Source: Streptomyces nitrosporeus
Lineage (GTDB): Bacteria; Actinomycetota; Actinomycetes; Streptomycetales; Streptomycetaceae
NCBI RefSeq assembly: GCF_008704555.1
Contig: NZ_CP023702.1
Coordinates: forward strand, 5,370,001 to 5,434,000
Direction: 5' to 3'
DNA: 64,000 nt
The number at the start of each line of letters is the position of its first letter. Within the stretch, counting starts at the first letter, position 1. The notes beneath the pieces were generated by a model that searched no databases, was not told the origin of the DNA, and saw only the letters and a program-made list of their open reading frames with translations. Below are positions 34,204 through 43,182 of the stretch, in pieces. Position numbers and translations under genes: made by a program.

Positions 34204-35007
34204 ATGAGTGATCTCCGGGTGGGAATCGGTTGCCTGTTCAAGGGGCAGCGCTGGGTCTTCGGTCACGGGAAGTGGCTCGGTCTCGGCCTGCTGCCCGGCC
34301 TGATCACCCTGATCGTCTACGCCGGCGCGCTGTTCGGACTCGCCTACGGCGCCGACGACCTGGTCTCCTGGGTGACCCCGTTCGCCGACGGCTGGTCCTC
34401 GCCCTGGCAGGGCCTGCTGCGCACCACCCTGACCGCCCTGGTCTTCCTGTTCGGCCTGTTCCTCGCGGTCATCACCTTCACCGCGGTGACCCTGCTGGTC
34501 GGCCAGCCCTTCTACGAGTCGCTCTCCGAGGAGGTCGACCGAGCCGAGGGCGGCGAGGCCCCCGAGTCCGGACTGCCGTTCTGGCGCGAACTGTGGGTCT
34601 CCGCCCGCGACTCCGTCCGCATCCTGGTGCGCGTCGCGTGCTACGGGGTGCTGCTCTTCGCCGCCGGCTTCATCCCGGTCGTCGGGCAGACCGTCGTCCC
34701 CGTGATCGGCTTCTGCGTCTCCGGCTACTTCCTCTGCGAGGAGCTGACCGCCGTCGCCCTCCAGCGCCGGGGCATGGTGCTGAAGGACCGCCTCGCCCTG
34801 CTGCGCGGCCACCGCGCCGCGGTCCTCGGCTTCGGCGTGCCGCTCTCGCTCGCCTTCCTGGTGCCGTTCGTCGCGGTGTTCCTGATGCCGGGCGCCGTGG
34901 CCGGGGCCACGCTGCTGGCGCGCGAGTTCACCGGGGCCCCGGAGCCCGCCCCGACTCCCGCCCCGGAGCCGGCCCCGGAGTCGGCTCCCTCCCTCCGCAA
35001 GGACTGA
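34204..35007 (+). CDS. EI24/CysZ-family membrane protein
   Basis: Integral membrane protein of 267 residues with four to six hydrophobic segments (LGLGLLPGLITLIVYAGALFG, LTALVFLFGLFLAVITFTAVTLLVG, GVLLFAAGFIPVVGQTVVPVIGF, LSLAFLVPFVAVFLMPGAVAG) and the typical VGQPFYESLSEEVD motif. CysZ of this family conducts sulfate, but in actinobacteria the role is untested. The C-terminus is a Pro/Glu/Ala-rich tail. It is divergent from the dehydratase operon and followed by a hairpin. Confidence 0.88.
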   Translation: MSDLRVGIGCLFKGQRWVFGHGKWLGLGLLPGLITLIVYAGALFGLAYGADDLVSWVTPFADGWSSPWQGLLRTTLTALVFLFGLFLAVITFTAVTLLVGQPFYESLSEEVDRAEGGEAPESGLPFWRELWVSARDSVRILVRVACYGVLLFAAGFIPVVGQTVVPVIGFCVSGYFLCEELTAVALQRRGMVLKDRLALLRGHRAAVLGFGVPLSLAFLVPFVAVFLMPGAVAGATLLAREFTGAPEPAPTPAPEPAPESAPSLRKD

Positions 35008-35011
35008 AGAA

Positions 35012-35039
35012 GGGGCGGCCCGGGGACCCGGACCGCCCC
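35012..35039. terminator. Terminator between EI24 gene and amine oxidase gene
   Basis: GGGGCGG pairs with CCGCCCC and an inner CCGG pair continues the stem, with one mismatch, four bases after the EI24 stop and six bases before the end of the convergent oxidase gene. Confidence 0.65.
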
Positions 35040-35045
35040 CTCCCG

Positions 35046-36986
35046 TCAGGCGCGGTGCACCTCCAGCGCCGCCCTGACCGCCGACTCCAGCGCGCCCTCG
35101 ATCCAGGCGGGCTTGACCGAGGTGTGGCAGCCGGCGAAGTGCAGGGTGCCCTCCGGCGTGCGCACGTCGGGGAAGAGCTCGGTGTGCTGGCCGGGGAGCA
35201 GGACGGACGCCTCGCCGTACGCGTACGGGTCGCGCATCCAGGACTGGGTGCGGCCCACGCCCGTGTAGAACACCTCGATCCGCTGCCCGTACACGTCCTG
35301 GACCCCGCCCAGGGTGCGCGGGTAGCGCTCGTCGTCGTCCAGCGAATCCCACTTCAGGGCGTCGTCGGCCCAGCTGTACGAGGCGAGGAGCACCCCGCCC
35401 CGGCTGCCCTCGACCGGGTGCGAGGGCTGGTACATGAAGCGGTTGGCGTTGTCGGTCACCGAGCCGCCGCCGACGACCCCGGCGGCCTCCGGCTGACTGC
35501 GGGCCGTCGCCCGGCACGCGGCGTAGTGCACCCGCTGGCCGGGCGGGATGTGCCCGCCGGGGACGGAGGGGTGGGCGCCCAGCAGCGAACCGTCGGCCGG
35601 GGCCTTCCCGAGCCGGTAGGCGTCGTAGAGGCCGGGGCGCACGGCCTCCAGCTCACGCTTCCACTCCGCCTCGTCGAACTCCCACCAGCGGCGGCTGAAT
35701 TCGAGCAGCACCTTGGTCGCCGCGTCGTAGTGGATCTCGGTGACCGCCCGCCGCTTGCCGTACGAGAGGGCCGGCGTCACCGGGATGTGCCGCAGCCCCG
35801 AGAAGGGCACCGTGATGATCGCCCGGTCACCGGTGAAGGTCTCCCGGACGACGGGGCCGCCACGCCCCTCGGAGACCGTCTCGACCTTCACACCGTCCTC
35901 CGTACGGCTGATCCGGGTGGCCCGGCGGTCCAGGCGCACCAGGTCCTTCACCGGGGCGTACATGGCGTCGGCCAGCGTCGCGGTGCCGCCGGGGAGTTCG
36001 TAGAAGCTGGTGGCCGGGCTGATCAGCGAGGCCCCGATGAAGCTGTGGAGGAAGGCGAGGTGCAGCCGCGAGGTCATGTTCTCGACCGTGCCGATGAGGT
36101 CGACGGTGCGTTCGTCCAGCCCGGCGGCCTCGGTCAGGTACCGGAACATCGACCAGTGCCCGTACCGCTGGAGCACTCTCGCCCAGCCCTCGACCAGTGC
36201 GCTGCCCTCCTTGCCCTCGATCTCCGCGCGCACGGGCGCGAAGGCGTCCCTGACGATCTGCGAGGCGGGGGTGCTCTCGTAGGCCGCGGGCACACCGAAG
36301 GAGCGGTTCACCGCCTGCGGCTTCGCCGCGTAGTCGGCACGGCGGACCCGGACGCCGTTGACGTGGATCCAGGTGCGGTTGGCGGGGCGGCCCCCGGCGT
36401 CCACGTCGACCAGGTGGAAACGCCGGCGCTTCAGGCCCAGGCCGTCCATCAGCCCGGTGACCAGCGGATGGCTGTCCGGGATGCGCATCGCCCCGGCCTC
36501 GGCGTACTGCTTCGGATCGGCGAACGGCGGCTTCGACCGCTCGTGCCCGCCCGCCCGGAAGGTCTTGATGCGCCCGCCGACCCGGTTGCCGTTGGCCTCG
36601 ATCACGGTGACGGTGTGACCGGCGTCCCTGAGCAGCCGGGCGGCCGCGAGCCCGGCCGGACCGGCCCCGACGACCAGCACCTTCTTGGCCGCGCCCCCGG
36701 ACCGCGGCAGCCCCTTCCCCAGCAGGATCTCCCGGTAGGAGGGCACCAGCGGCCGGTCCTGTTCGTCCCGTACGAGGATGGCGCGGGCGACGGTGAGGCA
36801 GGCCTCCCAGTCCGCACCGGGCGCGGCGGCGGGAGCGGCGGAGGGGACGGCGGCGGGAACGGCGGCGGCGGGTGCGGCGGCCGGACCGGTCACCGCGAGG
36901 GCGGCGGCACCGGCCGTGGCGCCGGCGAGCAGCGAACGGCGGGACGGCGAGGCGGAGGGCGTGGTGACGTCATCGGAATGGATCAT
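35046..36986 (-). CDS. Tat-exported flavin amine oxidase (L-amino acid oxidase-like)
   Basis: Flavoprotein of 646 residues. The N-terminus has a Tat signal (SRRSLLAGATAGAAALAV, residues 15-32) and an Ala/Pro-rich linker. FAD binding starts with VLVVGAGPAGLAAARLLRDAG (about 103-123) and IEANGNRVGGRIKTF, and the C-terminus has LHFAGCHTSVKPAWIEGALESAVRAA, the second flavin motif. Size and motifs match secreted L-amino acid oxidases that make hydrogen peroxide, ammonia and keto acids outside the cell. ATG 36986 is preferred to an upstream GTG or ATG because the Tat motif then lies at the usual distance. Monocistronic. Confidence 0.88.
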   Translation of the reverse strand: MIHSDDVTTPSASPSRRSLLAGATAGAAALAVTGPAAAPAAAVPAAVPSAAPAAAPGADWEACLTVARAILVRDEQDRPLVPSYREILLGKGLPRSGGAAKKVLVVGAGPAGLAAARLLRDAGHTVTVIEANGNRVGGRIKTFRAGGHERSKPPFADPKQYAEAGAMRIPDSHPLVTGLMDGLGLKRRRFHLVDVDAGGRPANRTWIHVNGVRVRRADYAAKPQAVNRSFGVPAAYESTPASQIVRDAFAPVRAEIEGKEGSALVEGWARVLQRYGHWSMFRYLTEAAGLDERTVDLIGTVENMTSRLHLAFLHSFIGASLISPATSFYELPGGTATLADAMYAPVKDLVRLDRRATRISRTEDGVKVETVSEGRGGPVVRETFTGDRAIITVPFSGLRHIPVTPALSYGKRRAVTEIHYDAATKVLLEFSRRWWEFDEAEWKRELEAVRPGLYDAYRLGKAPADGSLLGAHPSVPGGHIPPGQRVHYAACRATARSQPEAAGVVGGGSVTDNANRFMYQPSHPVEGSRGGVLLASYSWADDALKWDSLDDDERYPRTLGGVQDVYGQRIEVFYTGVGRTQSWMRDPYAYGEASVLLPGQHTELFPDVRTPEGTLHFAGCHTSVKPAWIEGALESAVRAALEVHRA

Positions 36987-37138
36987 GACGGCCACCCTGC
37001 TGCGCCACATCGGCCAACACCCTTGCGGGCGCGCCGAATTCACCTGGAATCACCCGCAGGTGTGTACCGCGCCGAAATCCCCGCCGGATCGCCGCGACTG
37101 TGCACCGGGACGGCCCGGGGAGGGGCCGGGCGGGCGCG

Positions 37139-38131
37139 TCAGCGCACCGAGAAGCCGTACACGGTCGTGGACGTGAACTCCTCGCCCGGCCGCAGCACCG
37201 TACTCGGGAACGCGGGCCGGTTCGGGGAGTCGGGGAAGTGCTGGGTCTCCAGCGCGATCCCGGCGCACGCCGCGAAGGACCGGCCCCCGAGGTGGTCCCC
37301 GGTGTACAGCTGCATCCCCGGCTCCGTCGTCCACACGGTCAGCGCCCGCCCGGACGCGGCGTCGTACAGCTCGGCCACCGGCGCGTCCCCCGGCGCGTCC
37401 AGTACGTAGTTGATGTCGTACCCGGGGCCCACCGGCTTCGCCTCCCGGAAGTCGAAGCGGGTCCCGTCCACCGGGGCGGTCTCCCCGGTGGGGATCGACT
37501 CCCCGTCCACCGGCGTGATCCGCCCGGCCGCGATCCGCAGCTCGTGGCCCAGCGCGCTGCCGCTGTCCGCGCCGGCCAGGTTCCAGTACGTGTGGTTGGT
37601 CAGGTTCACCACGGTCGGGGCGCCGGCCGTCGCCCGGTAGGAGATCCGCAACGCCCCGCCCGGGTCCAGGGTGTAGGCCACCGAGACCGCGAGCCGCCCC
37701 GGGAAGCCCTCCTCGCCGTCCTCGGCGACCAGGGACAGCCGCACACCGTCCGGCACCTCCTCGGCGTCCCACACCCGCTTGTCGAAGCCCCGGGGCCCGC
37801 CGTGCACCTGGTTGCGGCCCTCGTTGGGCGCGAGGTGGTACCGCTTCCCGTCGAGCTCGAAGGAGGAGCCCGCGATCCGGTTCGCGTACCGCCCGACCAG
37901 CGCCCCGAAGTAGGGCCCCGGGTCCGCCTCGTACCCGGCCACGTCCGGCAGCCCGAGCGCGACCCGGGCGGTCCGGCCGTCCCGTCCCGGCACCTCGACG
38001 GACTGCACCACGCCGCCGTACGTCAGCACCCGCACCCGGGTGCCGTCGCGCTCCAGGGTCCAGCGCCGCACCGGGGTGCCGTCGGAGCAGGGGGTGAAGT
38101 CTTCACTGTGTGTCGCGGTGCCTGTCGTCAT
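37139..38131 (-). CDS. galM: Aldose 1-epimerase (mutarotase)
   Basis: Cytoplasmic galactose mutarotase of 330 residues interconverting alpha and beta anomers. The catalytic His is in VVNLTNHTYWNLAG and the catalytic Glu in GIALETQHFPDSPNRPAF. RYANRIAGSSF and NQVHGGPRGFDKRVW are also conserved family features. Its location 3 kb from the sugar dehydratase region suggests it conditions galactose or arabinose for that route, but it has no copy of the shared operator that I can see. Confidence 0.94.
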   Translation of the reverse strand: MTTGTATHSEDFTPCSDGTPVRRWTLERDGTRVRVLTYGGVVQSVEVPGRDGRTARVALGLPDVAGYEADPGPYFGALVGRYANRIAGSSFELDGKRYHLAPNEGRNQVHGGPRGFDKRVWDAEEVPDGVRLSLVAEDGEEGFPGRLAVSVAYTLDPGGALRISYRATAGAPTVVNLTNHTYWNLAGADSGSALGHELRIAAGRITPVDGESIPTGETAPVDGTRFDFREAKPVGPGYDINYVLDAPGDAPVAELYDAASGRALTVWTTEPGMQLYTGDHLGGRSFAACAGIALETQHFPDSPNRPAFPSTVLRPGEEFTSTTVYGFSVR

Positions 38132-38142
38132 GACCGGCGATT

Positions 38143-39105
38143 TTACGCGGGCGGTCCTGCCGCGGTGACGTTGCGGTAAGCGATTTCTGCCAGCCTGGCC
38201 TGTCCGTTCCGGCCCGGGTGGAACCAGTCCCAGCGGCTGAGCTGCTCCCCGGTGAACCGGTAGTCGAACACCGCGTCCCCGTCGTACCGGCAGTGCCGGT
38301 CCTTCGCGCAGACGTCCCGCAGCACCCCGTTGAACGCCACCACCCGTTCCCGTACGGCCTCGCGGCGCGCGACGGCCGCCGCCCCCATGTCGTCCGCGTC
38401 CTGGAGCATCGAGCGGCAGATGCCCAGCTTCCAGATCTGCTTGCCCAGCGGGTTCTTCCGGCCCGTGGACCAGAGCCGCTTCAGGTCGGGCACGCTCGAC
38501 ACGTAGACCTGCGCCTTCGGCGCCGCGGCGCGCAGCTGACGCAGCGAGACCTCGAAGAAGTGCCGGAAGTCCTCCACCGGGGTCATCAGTTCCACCGAGT
38601 CCCGGCACGCGTCGTTGGCGCCGATCATCACCGTGACCAGCTCGGGCCGCTCCTTCGCCGCCAGCGCCATCTGCTCCGGCAGCTGGGCGATCCGCGCCCC
38701 GGACACCGCGTGGTTCCAGCTGTGCGAGGCGGCCCTCGACGCGCCCAGGAGCCGGGTCGCCAGGCTGCGCACCCCCTCGTCGGTCCCGGTGGCCCAGGAG
38801 ACCTCCGGGCAGTCGGCCAGCACCGCGCAGGCGTCGAACCCCGTGGTGATGGAGTCCCCGACGGCCGCGACGGACGCGGGGCTGACGTCCCACGCCGGGG
38901 CGGCGGGCGACGGGCCGGGGGAGGCCGCCGCCGTGCTCCCGGAGGAACCGCCGTCCGCGCCCCCGCCGCAGCCGGCCAGCGCGACGGCACCGGCCACGGC
39001 CGCCGCCACCACGGACCCGGCGCGACGGGGACGGCGGTGCGGACCCCCGGACGGGCGGCGGGCGGACGGGTCTGCCGGAAGGCGATCCGGCGCACTCCTG
39101 GACAT
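38143..39105 (-). CDS. SGNH/GDSL-hydrolase lipoprotein
   Basis: Exported lipase/esterase-like protein of 320 residues. A long basic N-terminus precedes the hydrophobic segment and lipobox VALAGCG (Cys about 46). The SGNH blocks are present: AVGDSITTGFD with nucleophile Ser, the Gly and GANDAC for the Asn block, and DWFHPGRNGQ with the Asp-x-x-His. Secreted Streptomyces SGNH enzymes hydrolyse lipids or acetylated glycans. AAGGAACCAGGG lies in front of the ATG. Its end is 12 bases from galM start on the same strand; they may be cotranscribed. Confidence 0.88.
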   Translation of the reverse strand: MSRSAPDRLPADPSARRPSGGPHRRPRRAGSVVAAAVAGAVALAGCGGGADGGSSGSTAAASPGPSPAAPAWDVSPASVAAVGDSITTGFDACAVLADCPEVSWATGTDEGVRSLATRLLGASRAASHSWNHAVSGARIAQLPEQMALAAKERPELVTVMIGANDACRDSVELMTPVEDFRHFFEVSLRQLRAAAPKAQVYVSSVPDLKRLWSTGRKNPLGKQIWKLGICRSMLQDADDMGAAAVARREAVRERVVAFNGVLRDVCAKDRHCRYDGDAVFDYRFTGEQLSRWDWFHPGRNGQARLAEIAYRNVTAAGPPA

Positions 39106-39356
39106 CCCTGGTTCCTTCCGGTCGCACCCGTGACTTTGCCCCCGGCAACCCCCGGCAGCCGCAGGTGGCGGGCCGGAGCCCCTCCCGGGTGAACGAGGGG
39201 GCCGGGACCGACGGTACGTCACACACCCGGCCCCGGCGCACGGTAGCTTTTCCCCCGTCGAACCAGTGACATCTTCCCGGCCCGTGTACACGAAGGCAGA
39301 CCACCGGTAAGTTATCTCGTGTCACATATTGTCCCTTTTCAGGAGATTCGCTCCCG
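39106..39356. other. Divergent intergenic region before SGNH and DUF3145 genes
   Basis: No gene is recognisable. The right third (39300-39350) is AT-richer (GTTATCTCGTGTCACATATT), probably the promoter region of the DUF3145 transcript. The left part is G+C-rich without repeats that I could pair. Confidence 0.5.
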
Positions 39357-39461
39357 ATGCTGTGTACTGTTGACGCCCTCGGGAGCCGTCCGGGAAGGGA
39401 CGGCACGGGCGCGAGGCCGCTGGGGAAGGCGAACCTCGTCCCACACTGGAGGTCCCGGTGA
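39357..39461 (+). CDS. Possible 34-codon upstream ORF coupled to DUF3145 gene
   Basis: ATG 39357 opens a 34-residue frame (beginning MLCTVDALGSRPG, ending HWRSR) whose TGA overlaps the GTG of the DUF3145 gene as GTGA, the usual sign of translational coupling. AGGAG lies 11 bases upstream, slightly far. The peptide has no known family. It could be a leader that sets translation of the next gene, or chance. Confidence 0.3.
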   Translation: MLCTVDALGSRPGRDGTGARPLGKANLVPHWRSR

Positions 39462-39952
39462 CGACACGTGGAGTCCTGTACGTCCACTCCGCACCGCGCG
39501 CGCTGTGTCCGCACGTCGAATGGGCGGTGGCGGGCGTGCTCGGCGTGCGGGTGCAGCTCGACTGGGTCAGACAGCCGGCCGCCCCCGGCACCTGGCGCTC
39601 CGAATTCTCCTGGCAGGGCCGGGCCGGCACGGGCTCCGAGCTCGCCTCCGCCCTCCGAGGCTGGGACCTGCTGCGCTTCGAGGTGACCGCCGAGCCCTGC
39701 GCCACGGCGGAGGGCGAGCGCTACAGCGCCACGCCCGGCCTCGGCATCTTCCACGCCGTCACCGGGATGCACGGCGACATCCTGGTCCCGGAGGACCGGC
39801 TGCGGGCGGCGCTCGCCCGCTCGCTCGGCGGCGAGAGCGATCTGGCGGCCGAGGTCGCCAAACTGCTCGGCAAGCCGTGGGACGACGAACTGGAGTCCTT
39901 CCGGCACGCGGGCGAGGGCGCGCCGGTGCGGTGGCTCCACCAGGTGGTGTGA
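39458..39952 (+). CDS. DUF3145 family protein
   Basis: Protein of 164 residues found throughout actinobacteria, beginning TTRGVLYVHSAPRALCPHVEWA, the family's most conserved stretch. It continues with FSWQGRAGTGSELASALRGWDLLRFEVTAEP and GIFHAVTGMHGDILVPEDRLR. There are no catalytic motifs or membrane segments that I recognise and function is unknown. GTG 39458 has GGAGG five bases upstream. It lies beside the fatty-acid synthase operon, as I recall from other Streptomyces, but on the opposite strand. Confidence 0.9.
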   Translation: MTTRGVLYVHSAPRALCPHVEWAVAGVLGVRVQLDWVRQPAAPGTWRSEFSWQGRAGTGSELASALRGWDLLRFEVTAEPCATAEGERYSATPGLGIFHAVTGMHGDILVPEDRLRAALARSLGGESDLAAEVAKLLGKPWDDELESFRHAGEGAPVRWLHQVV

Positions 39953-39994
39953 GCCCGCACGCCTCGCTCCGCCCCCTGCCGTCCCCGCCGCCTG

Positions 39995-40429
39995 TCAGGC
40001 GGAGGCCGCGCAGACGCAGAACTCGTTGCCCTCCGGGTCGGCCATCAGGACATGGTGGCCGACGAACTTCTCCAGGGTGGCCCCGCCCGCCCGCACCAGG
40101 CGTTCGGACTCCGCCTCGATCCGTGCCCATCGCTCGTCGGGACTGCCGTGCCCCGGCACCCGGACGTCGATGTGGAGCCGGTTCTTCGCCGTCTTGGGCT
40201 CGGGAACCTTGAGGATGCAGAGGCGCGGGCCGGCGCCGTCGGGATCGCAGAGCCACGCGCCGTCGTCCACGGAGTCCCCCTCCGGCAGTTCGAACTGCGC
40301 GCTCCACTCCTCGCGTGTCCGGAAGGGGGCGGGCGGCGGCTCGTCGACGTAGCCCAGGGCCGTTTTCCAGAAGGCGGCAAGGCTCTGCGTGTCCGTGCTG
40401 TCGAGCGTCAGATCGATTCTGGCTGCCAT
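39995..40429 (-). CDS. VOC/glyoxalase-fold protein
   Basis: Protein of 144 residues made of two beta-alpha-beta-beta-beta modules: RIDLTLDSTDTQSLAAFWKTALGY and a second starting NRLHIDVRVPG, with VLMADPEGNEFCVC at the end, a glyoxalase/bleomycin-resistance-type signature. Metal ligands could be His and Glu of the second module. The substrate is unknown; these proteins include drug-binding and isomerase members. It lies downstream of the fab operon terminator on the same strand with its own start. Confidence 0.88.
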   Translation of the reverse strand: MAARIDLTLDSTDTQSLAAFWKTALGYVDEPPPAPFRTREEWSAQFELPEGDSVDDGAWLCDPDGAGPRLCILKVPEPKTAKNRLHIDVRVPGHGSPDERWARIEAESERLVRAGGATLEKFVGHHVLMADPEGNEFCVCAASA

Positions 40430-40454
40430 GGAGGGACCGTACCGCGTACATGCG

Positions 40455-40491
40455 GAAGGCCCGCCTCCCCGGGTGGGGGAGGCGGGCCTTC
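40455..40491 (-). terminator. Terminator of the fatty-acid synthase operon
   Basis: A 16-bp perfect stem starting GAAGGCCCGCCTCCCC with a five-base loop lies 22 bases after the fabF stop. It is the strongest hairpin in this part of the window and separates fabF from the VOC gene. Confidence 0.85.
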
Positions 40492-40512
40492 GGGCCGTAC
40501 GGTGACGCCGGG

Positions 40513-41775
40513 TCAGACCGAGCGGAACGCCAGCACCACGTTGTGGCCGCCGAAACCGAACGAGTTGTTGATCGCGGCGATCGTCCCCTCCGGCAGGGCG
40601 CGCGGGGTGTCGCGCACGATGTCCGCCTCCACCTCCGCGTCGAGGTCGTCGACGTTGATGGTCGGGGGCGCCGTCCGGTGGTGCAGGGCCAGCACCGTGG
40701 CCACCGTCTCGATGCCGCCCGCCCCGCCCAGCAGGTGGCCGGTCATCGACTTCGTGGCCGAGATCGCCACATGGTCCAGGTCGTCGCCGAGCACCTTGCG
40801 CAGCGCCTTGATCTCCGCCACGTCGCCCTGCGGCGTGGACGTGGCGTGCGCGTTGAGGTGGACGACCTCCGACGGCTTGAGGTCCGTGGAGTCCAGCAGG
40901 TTCTGCATGGCGGCGGCGATCCCGCGCCCGGTGGGCTCGGGCTGCGCGATGTGGTGGGCGTCCGCGGACAGGCCCTGGCCCAGCACCTCGCAGTAGACCC
41001 GGGCACCGCGGGCGGCGGCGTGCTCCGCCGACTCCAGGATCACGACGCCCGCGCCCTCACCGAGGACGAAGCCGTCCCGTGCGGTGTCGTAGGGACGCGA
41101 GGCCTTCTCGGGCTCGTCGTTGCTCTTGGACATCGCCATCATGTTGGCGAACGCGGCGATCGGCAGCGGGTGGATGGCCGCCTCGGTACCACCGGCGACG
41201 ACCACGTCGGCACGGCCGGTACGGATCATCTCCACGGCGTAACCGATGGCCTCGGCCCCCGACGCGCAGGCGGACACCGGGGTGTGGACACCGGCCTGGG
41301 CGTTGACCTCCAGACCGACGTTGGCCGCCGGGCCGTTGGGCATGAGCATGGGAACGGTGTGCGGGGAGACGCGGCGTACGCCCTTCTCCTTCAGCACGTC
41401 GTACTGGTCGAGCAGGGTGATCACGCCGCCGATGCCGGAGGCGATGACCGAGCCCAGACGCTCGGGGCGGATGTTCCCGTCCTCACCGGCCTTGCCGGTG
41501 AAGCCGGCGTCCGCCCACGCCTCACGGGCCGCGATCAGCGCGAACTGCGCCGAGCGGTCCAGCTTGCGGGCGAGCGGCCGGGGCAGGACGTCGCCCGGGT
41601 CGACGGCCGCCAGGGCGGCGATACGTACGGGCAGTTCGGCGAAACGTTCGCCCTCGAGAGGCTTGACGCCGGACCGGCCGGCCATCAGACCTTCCCAGGT
41701 CGATGCGGAGTCGCCACCCAGCGGAGTGGTTGCGCCGATACCGGTGACGACCACGGTGCGATTGGTCGGGCTCAC
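40513..41775 (-). CDS. fabF: 3-oxoacyl-ACP synthase II (FabF)
   Basis: Elongating ketosynthase of 420 residues in the cytosolic type II system; it condenses malonyl-ACP with acyl-ACP. The catalytic Cys170 is in SACASG, the two His lie in HLNAHATSTPQGD and NNSFGFGGHN, and the conserved Lys is in SATKSMTGH. GTG 41775 is the start (VSPTNRTVVVTGIG). It is the last gene of fabD-fabH-acpP-fabF, 80 bases after acpP, and is followed by the operon terminator. Conserved order and FasR upstream match the characterised S. coelicolor operon. Confidence 0.97.
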   Translation of the reverse strand: MSPTNRTVVVTGIGATTPLGGDSASTWEGLMAGRSGVKPLEGERFAELPVRIAALAAVDPGDVLPRPLARKLDRSAQFALIAAREAWADAGFTGKAGEDGNIRPERLGSVIASGIGGVITLLDQYDVLKEKGVRRVSPHTVPMLMPNGPAANVGLEVNAQAGVHTPVSACASGAEAIGYAVEMIRTGRADVVVAGGTEAAIHPLPIAAFANMMAMSKSNDEPEKASRPYDTARDGFVLGEGAGVVILESAEHAAARGARVYCEVLGQGLSADAHHIAQPEPTGRGIAAAMQNLLDSTDLKPSEVVHLNAHATSTPQGDVAEIKALRKVLGDDLDHVAISATKSMTGHLLGGAGGIETVATVLALHHRTAPPTINVDDLDAEVEADIVRDTPRALPEGTIAAINNSFGFGGHNVVLAFRSV

Positions 41776-41855
41776 TGGAAAATCTTCTCCACGTGTAGAG
41801 GGTCGTGAATCAGCGGCGCCACCGCCGGGTGGCGACACACGGATCAGAGCCTGTG

Positions 41856-42104
41856 TCAGCTCTGGTGCTTCAGGATGTAGTCGGTGGCGTCGCCGACCGT
41901 CTTGAGGTTCTTGACGTCCTCGTCGGGGATCTTCACTTCGAAGCGCTCCTCGGCGGCGACGACGACCTCGACCATGGACAGCGAGTCGACGTCCAGGTCG
42001 TCGGTGAAGGACTTCTCCAGTTCGACGTCCTCGACCGGGATACCGGCGATCTCGTTGACGATCTCGGCGAGACCGTCGAGGATCTCCTTCTGCGTGGCGG
42101 CCAT
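41856..42104 (-). CDS. acpP: Acyl carrier protein of fatty-acid synthesis
   Basis: Acidic protein of 82 residues carrying growing acyl chains on phosphopantetheine attached to Ser41 in DVDSLSMVEVV. The helical pattern LAEIVNEIAGIPVEDVELEKSF and EERFEVKIPDEDVKNLKTVGD is standard ACP. Located between fabH and fabF with a good GGAGCGCC leader, it is the primary-metabolism ACP, not one from a polyketide cluster. Confidence 0.97.
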   Translation of the reverse strand: MAATQKEILDGLAEIVNEIAGIPVEDVELEKSFTDDLDVDSLSMVEVVVAAEERFEVKIPDEDVKNLKTVGDATDYILKHQS

Positions 42105-42167
42105 GTTGGCGCTCCTTCGATGGGTTTCTACGGGGTTGAGGCGTACGGGCCGGAAGGTCCGGTGCGC

Positions 42168-43169
42168 CTAGGGGAGGGTAACGACCGTCGCGGCGTAGAC
42201 GAGACCCGCCCCGAAGCCGATGACGAGCGCGGTGTCGCCGCTCCTGGCCTGGCCGGTCGCCAGAAGCCGCTCCATGGCGAGCGGAATCGAGGCGGCCGAC
42301 GTGTTGCCGGTGGTCTCCACGTCACGTGCGACCGTGACGTGCTCCGGCAGCTTGAGCGTCTTCACCATCGAGTCGATGATCCGCATGTTGGCCTGATGCG
42401 GGATGAAGACGTCAAGATCCTCCGGGGACACCCCGGCGGCGTCCAGCGCCTGCTGGGCGACCTTCGCCATCTCGAAGACGGCCCAGCGGAAGACCGCCTG
42501 GCCCTCCTGCGTGATGGCGGGGAACTTCTCCGGCCGGTCGGTGTGGAAGACGTCCCAGGCCACGGTCTGCTTGATGGTGTCGGACTTGTCGCCCTCCGAC
42601 CCCCAGACCGTGGGGCCGATGGCCGGCTCCTTGGAGGGGCCGACGACGACCGCGCCCGCGCCGTCACCGAACAGGAAGGCCGTCGCACGGTCCTCCAGGT
42701 CGGTCAGGTCGCTGAGCCGCTCGACACCGATGACCAGGACGTACTCCGCCGAACCCTCGACGATCATGCCCTTGGCGAGGGTCAGGCCGTAACCGAAGCC
42801 CGCGCAGCCCGCCGAGATGTCGAAGGCGGCGGGCTTGCCCGCGCCGATCTTGTGCGCGATCTCGGTCGCCACGGCCGGGGTCTGCTTGAAGTGCGAGACG
42901 GTGGAGACGATGACCCCGCCGATCTGGTCCGGCGTGATCCCGGCGTCCGCGATCGCCTTGCCGGCGGCCTCCACGGACATCGCGGACACGGTCTCCTCGG
43001 GGGAGGCCCAGTGACGGGTGGCGATACCGGAGCGGGAGCGGATCCACTCGTCGGACGAGTCGATCGTCTCGAGGATCACCTCGTTGGGCACGACCCGGGT
43101 GGGGCGGTACCCGCCGACACCCATGATCCGTGCGTACGGGGCGCCCTTGCTGGGCTTGATCTTCGACAT
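42168..43169 (-). CDS. fabH: 3-oxoacyl-ACP synthase III (FabH)
   Basis: Initiating ketosynthase of 333 residues joining a short acyl-CoA starter to malonyl-ACP. The catalytic triad is Cys122 (ISAGCAGFGYG), His in FIPHQANMRI and Asn in TTGNTSAASIP. In streptomycetes this enzyme accepts branched starters (isobutyryl-, methylbutyryl-CoA) giving branched fatty acids. It lies 13 bases after fabD and ahead of acpP in the operon. Confidence 0.97.
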   Translation of the reverse strand: MSKIKPSKGAPYARIMGVGGYRPTRVVPNEVILETIDSSDEWIRSRSGIATRHWASPEETVSAMSVEAAGKAIADAGITPDQIGGVIVSTVSHFKQTPAVATEIAHKIGAGKPAAFDISAGCAGFGYGLTLAKGMIVEGSAEYVLVIGVERLSDLTDLEDRATAFLFGDGAGAVVVGPSKEPAIGPTVWGSEGDKSDTIKQTVAWDVFHTDRPEKFPAITQEGQAVFRWAVFEMAKVAQQALDAAGVSPEDLDVFIPHQANMRIIDSMVKTLKLPEHVTVARDVETTGNTSAASIPLAMERLLATGQARSGDTALVIGFGAGLVYAATVVTLP

Positions 43170-43182
43170 GCTCTCGGGCTCC

